From Enoplosus armatus (lineage: Eukaryota > Chordata > Actinopteri > Centrarchiformes > Enoplosidae): a stretch of DNA of 64,000 nucleotides. The notes below the pieces were generated by a model that did no database searches, was not told the origin of the DNA, and saw nothing but the letters and a program-made list of their open reading frames with translations. How positions within the stretch are numbered: the stretch's first letter is position 1; every line of letters starts with the position of its first letter. Positions 59,501 to 64,000 of the stretch are shown one piece after another. The translations under genes were made by a program, and so were the position numbers. The DNA lies in assembly GCF_043641665.1 (NCBI RefSeq), contig NC_092184.1:17266608-17330607 (forward strand), written 5' to 3'.

Positions 59501-59629
59501 TACTTGAACTTCAAGTTCACGACTTACTTCATTTCTCTGTGATTGACTCACTAATGAAAACAATAGCCGGGCGCCAGTATTGGTCTTTGTGGTAAAAGCA
59601 GCTATAATCAATATTTTTATAATAACAAA

Positions 59630-59830
59630 ATATCAAATGACAATGTGAAAACATCGGCTTTACAGAGCTTTTAAGTGAGTTTCAGCTCATTGTTTCGCTG
59701 TCCGGCCTGCAACTTAAACACACTGTACACTACCTGCTCAGCACCAAACAGCTTACAGACAAGGTTAGCAACTAGCTGGTGAACATAGTGAAGCATTTAG
59801 CAGTAATTAAGAGTAACGAGCTACAAAGTT
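59630..59830 (+). repeat. Interspersed fish repeat (decayed)
   Basis: CGCTGTCCGGCCTGCAACTT, CTGCTCAGCACCAAACAGCT, GTTAGCAACTAGCTGGTGAA and CATAGTGAAGCATTTAGCAG follow the order of a dispersed fish repeat I recall. The class is unknown to me. Confidence 0.65.
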
Positions 59831-59939
59831 TGTCATATCAACTTAAAAGGTGACATAAAAACTTCCCCTCAAGTTGCCAAAAAAATCAGTTATTGCAGGT
59901 TTAAGGACTGACAGAATTCACAATAATAGCAATAACATT

Positions 59940-60200
59940 ATTAACGTACATCACCCCTGTCCCCCCTGCGTTACATTAACGCACCCACCCCCTACTGGAC
60001 ACTTTATCTGGACACTTTACTTTCTTTTTTTGGTCACTGCACTGTTTGTTATTCATCTTATCTTATTTTTATTTTTATTTTTATTCTTATTTTACCTTTT
60101 ATATTCTACATATTTGTTGTCAAAACAGTAGCACCTTCAGACCACGGCAAATTCCTTGTAATGTATGTTACTTGGCAATAAACAGTTTCTGATCTGATAA
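59940..60200 (+). repeat. LINE-type 3' tail (forward orientation)
   Basis: ACTGGACACTTTATCTGGAC, a CACTGCACTG block and an A/T-rich (TTTTA)n stretch lead to GGCAAATTCCTTGTAATGTA, CTTGGCAATAAACAGTTTCT and GATCTGAT at the end. It corresponds in opposite orientation to the fragment at 46555. The 5' part of the element is absent. Confidence 0.75.
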
Positions 60201-60689
60201 GTGGTATATATCATGATAAGACTTGTAATGCTAACTTACTGACTGTGTCGCTGTTGTCGTGGGAATTTCAGGAAAAACAGAAGACTGGCAACAAGGGAGT
60301 AGTTCTTGTGGTTTTATTCACGTCTGCAGACGGACGGTTCCGACAGCAACTCAATTGTCCCTGCCCGGCTGACCGTCCTGCATCTCAGAGTGGTCTGCTT
60401 TTATACAGCATGTACAGCGAAGAATGTGAAACTCTTCAGGGTGAGGAAGGGATATGTTGTATTTTCCCACTACACTGTATACAAATCTATCAGCATGTGC
60501 TCATGCTCAGGTGACTGTACTGACCTCTCTATAAAGCCTTGTGTGTAGTGAAGAGCTCATGGTTCATTACATTACAAAGGAAATACAACTATTATGTTGC
60601 TCCTACTGACAAACGCTACAGAGTGTTTTAGCATATTTCAGCCCCCATATTATATCACATTATCATTTTTACACTTTGGCTTTTGTAAA

Positions 60690-60955
60690 GATTTAACAAA
60701 AGGAGATATAACATTTTAAATAGTGAGCTTTTGAGATGCTGGTTTTGTTACTTTTGGACAGAGCCAGGCTAGCTGTTTCCCCCTGCTTCCAGTCTTTATG
60801 CTATGCTAAGCTAAGCTATGCTAAGCTAAGCTAAGCGGCTGCTGGTGGTGGCTTCATATTCATACTGTACAACAAGAGACTGGTATCAATCCTCTCATAT
60901 ATAAAGTGAATAAGCGTATTTCCCCAAATGTTGAACTATTCTTTTAATATAAAGG
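60690..60955 (+). repeat. Interspersed fish repeat with internal GCTAA tandem
   Basis: TTACTTTTGGACAGAGCCAG, GCTAGCTGTTTCCCCCTGCT, TCCAGTCTTTATGCTATGCT and AATAAGCGTATTTCCCCAAA then TGTTGAACTATTC form a block I recognise as one of the most frequent fish repeats. Positions 60798-60836 contain tandem GCTAA/GCTAT pentamers. Confidence 0.85.
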
Positions 60956-61093
60956 TCACGTTTAAAAATAAAGTACATTTCTACTGGTCAGTTTGGATGC
61001 CTGATGTTTCGAAAAATGCTGTTTTGATCCAGCTGAGACAGGAAATGATACACACGTTCTCATCTAACACTCTGGAGACTAACTGTATCTAAT

Positions 61094-61095
61094 TG

Positions 61096-61140
<45 letters not shown>
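61094..61140. repeat. (GT)n microsatellite
   Basis: About 23 GT units with one GC variant near the left end. Confidence 0.95.
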
Positions 61141-61141
<1 letters not shown>

Positions 61142-61223
61142 AGGCTTTGAAGTCAGTCCATCGCTGTTCAAAGGAACTAGCAGGACACAGATACACAGCT
61201 GATGAAACAAACTGTACATAACT

Positions 61224-61241
61224 CTGTGTGTGTGTGTGTGT

Positions 61242-61275
<34 letters not shown>
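61224..61275. repeat. (TG)n microsatellite with one TA variant
   Basis: About 25 TG units, only 83 bp after the preceding GT tract and in the same orientation. Confidence 0.95.
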
Positions 61276-61581
61276 TGTCATGGGTGTGATTTAGGATACA
61301 CTCTCAGTACCCTCCTACTTCCTGGAACATCCTGTAACTTCATTATCATGCTCTCATTAGATACTCATTTAGACCAATCAGATTTCTCTGTAATCTAATC
61401 ATTCCATATAAATTATGGGGACAGGGACAGGGGCACACCACCTGCCGTGTGCTTGAGCCCTTACACTGTCGTTGGGCTTTGGACTGTGACCCAATGCTTA
61501 CTCAGCACACAGCAGCCAGGTTGTATACGCCACACTGGGAGTTACTTTAACTCGGCTTTGAACATGATGACTCAGAGAGTC

Positions 61582-61602
61582 TGTGTGTGTGTGTGTGTGT
61601 GT
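61582..61602. repeat. (TG)n microsatellite
   Basis: About ten TG units. Confidence 0.9.
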
Positions 61603-64000
61603 TCTCATTTCACTATGACTGTGTGTGTTTTCTGTTTTTTTGACATTGTTGTCTTCATTTGATAGCTGACAGGAACTTCCAACCTCCTTAGCGAGAGGAG
61701 AAGAGGAAGACAGAGGTGATTGTGAGGAGCAGAAAATGGGATTTGAGTATTTGGCAGATGCTTGTTTGAGGAGGGACTTACAGTAAGTGAGAGAGCGTAA
61801 ATTGATTTAGTTGAAGTTTAAGAGATGAGCAGGAATGGACAAAGGGAGGAGGACAGAGGACATGTGAAGAAAACATGAAGAGAGTGAAAGAAACCTAAAG
61901 TTGCTTGTCAAATCAGACTGAGAGCTCCCGACACACCGCCAGAGCTGCACTGGTTGTTATCTGTGAAACAAACTGCTAGAAAGAAATAAAAGCACATCGC
62001 CAGACAGCCGAGAAAAATGATCTTGGAGAGAATTACTCATCAGTTTAAGACAAATCACAGAGGCAGCTATAAATTCTGCAGAGATGATAGTGGGGATTAA
62101 TCAAGAAATAAATACTCTAAGTGCATAAATAGCATTTGTTAAAAGGTGAGGGGGGATTCATTAAATCATTTGCAACATTTACCTGTGACTTTAGCCCATT
62201 AATCACAAACTATGCAAAACGAATCTCACTGTCATTTTCCTTTTATTATCTTTACAGTTTGTTAATGTGAGGTTGAAGACCTCAAGAACAAAATCCCCAT
62301 TTTAGGTGCTAAAAAAAGGTCATTTTTCAACTGTACTAGTACATAAAAACCTCATTACTGCTGCCAGTCTGAAGATAACAGACTGTGAATAAACACAGAT
62401 GTACAGTAGGATTTGTAACATTACCTAAAGGTTTCTGGAAAGACTTTTTGAAGCTTATATTTTAGTTTTTGAAAAAAAATACTAAAAGCATTCAAATTTG
62501 ACTACTTTATTAATTGTCATAATTATCAGTAGAATATAAAATTATGAAATAATATATCCAGAGTGAAGTCGCATGCATGCTTTTCATAACACTGCACTAT
62601 AAACACTGTGCACATGGATGCAATTAAAGTGAGAGGTTCAGCTGTATTTTCTGCATCATGCAAGCTTAAGCGGCCATGTACACTGTCAAAAATATTTGTG
62701 CTAAAATGACACATCTCTTTAGAATTCAAACCCTCTTCCAACAAGCCTGATCTATTTATTACTCAGACAACAGTGTGATGTAATAGTCCTGGATATTAAT
62801 TTTCTCTGTCATGGATATGAGTGTTTGATTGCAGCGTAAATTCACCACATAAGAAAAATAACACACACGTACGTTCATAAATCACACGTAGATTAAAGTG
62901 AAAACAGTGGATTGGAGTATTCCCTCTTCTCCATATTTTCTTCTGCTTCTTCGAAGGCATGCATACACACATGCATAGACGCATACTGTACTGTATGTAG
63001 TGTTATGGTAATGGCCATTAATGCCTGCGCGCCTACAAGCACGCACAGAGTTTAAATACAGTTTAACAGTAAACATTCCCCCGGCCTGTTTGACATTGGA
63101 CCTTTGTGAACTATTTGTCTCTTCTTCCTCAGCTGCAACAACAATCCTCACTGGAGTTTGTGTGTGAGAATGAGTGTGTGCCACGTGTGTGTACGTGCAT
63201 TCATCCACATAAAGAAAGAGGTGGGAATTTATTGATTTGATAATTTTTCAACCAGAACAAGGGAGGGCAAGGTATGTTTGTGTGTTTGTTGGCTGAAGAA
63301 ACTTTTGGATTCTTAAAGCAACTACGTAATATTATTCATTCATAACTGGAAGAAAGGGCCGAATGTCTAATGAAATGTACAACTTCAAAGATGTGAGTAT
63401 ATAATGTGGAGCATAAACTCCTTATTTTTCTATTAAAGGTCAAATATTTGGACACTGGAATGCAGTGTGTGTGGTCTGATGTGTTTCTTCCAGTGGAGGC
63501 AGCTGAGTATAAGCTAAACTTTTGCACAATAATATACTTTGATCTGTCACGGCTACCCACCACAGCTACTGGTCACTAAGGAGCATAGTGATAGTAGTGA
63601 TAATGAATGGAAAAGACCTTGCTCAAGGACAGCATGGCGGTAGCTTCAAAGAGATAAAACCTGCAATATTTTAACATGAAGACCCTAAACTCAGTGATGT
63701 GCAGCGTTTGTCACTGTTGTCCGTGGCACTGCAGGTTTGACTGACCTCGTATTGTTTTTATAAAAAGCCATTAAAACATTTCACAGGGACATACTGCTGC
63801 TTGGAGGAGGATAATCCATCACACGTGTGTGTAATATTTAGATTAAGCAGCTGGTGAATGTTGTTTTGCTAATGTGTTTTCTGTATGATGCTGGAGGACT
63901 GACCTCAGTAACCATGTTTGAGTTAATATAAAATACTTAGAACATTTGAACCAATCTTCTGTACAAAAGCCTGCAAATTGTAAGAGATGGAGCTCTAATA

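Larger units (their letters stand above)
49531..64000. other. Region downstream of GUCY1A2 without a supported gene
   Basis: All open frames here are short, without recognisable domains or splice structure. The region holds GT microsatellites (56465, 61094, 61224, 61582), interspersed repeats (54648, 59630, 59940, 60690) and otherwise AT-rich unique sequence. Parts may belong to an extended GUCY1A2 3' UTR. A patch near 58963 has an octamer ATGCAAAT next to homeobox-like words, which is weak evidence for an enhancer. Confidence 0.6.

Noticed and set aside
60245..60514. An 89-codon open frame downstream of GUCY1A2 as a small gene or transposon protein
   Set aside because: The peptide matches nothing I know, and the surrounding DNA is dispersed repeat sequence. 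It has no promoter or polyadenylation context.

Overview
This window is teleost fish nuclear DNA. It carries spliced vertebrate genes with GT-AG introns, very many CA/GT microsatellites, and fragments of several interspersed repeats that I recognise from fish genomes. There are no operons, CRISPR arrays, phage or plasmid features, and I find no recognisable RNA gene. No undescribed biological system is evident; what stands out is lineage-specific structure in one known signalling gene, and mobile-element debris.

Two protein-coding genes lie head to tail on the + strand. Positions 13-8631 hold the last nine coding exons of CWF19L2, a spliceosome-associated protein; its 5' part lies outside the window. 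After a gap of about 5-6 kb with no recognisable gene, a CpG-rich segment (about 13440-14590) leads into GUCY1A2, the alpha-2 subunit of soluble (nitric-oxide-sensitive) guanylate cyclase. Its nine coding exons run from 14589 to 48493 and join, all in frame, into an 808-residue protein. I recall human GUCY1A2 as about 732 residues. The extra length comes mainly from a longer N-terminus, a charged insertion in the H-NOX-like domain and a Pro/Ser/Thr-rich linker, the last two both in exon 4. From memory the same two genes are neighbours in the same order and orientation in mammals (human 11q22), so this looks like conserved synteny.

From 48494 to about 49530 is a probable GUCY1A2 3' UTR, ending at the first good AATAAA. 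The rest, to 64000, has no gene I can support. It holds microsatellites and several mobile-element relics. Other repeats sit in the introns: a MITE with perfect 34-bp inner inverted repeats at about 45160-45465, four decayed copies of one family (7088, 26775, 44884, 47182), and several further fish repeats.

The two genes have no evident functional link. CWF19L2 acts in late spliceosome and lariat handling in the nucleus. GUCY1A2 pairs with the beta-1 subunit to make cGMP in response to NO, and its C-terminal ETSL looks like a PDZ ligand that can place the enzyme at membranes or synapses.
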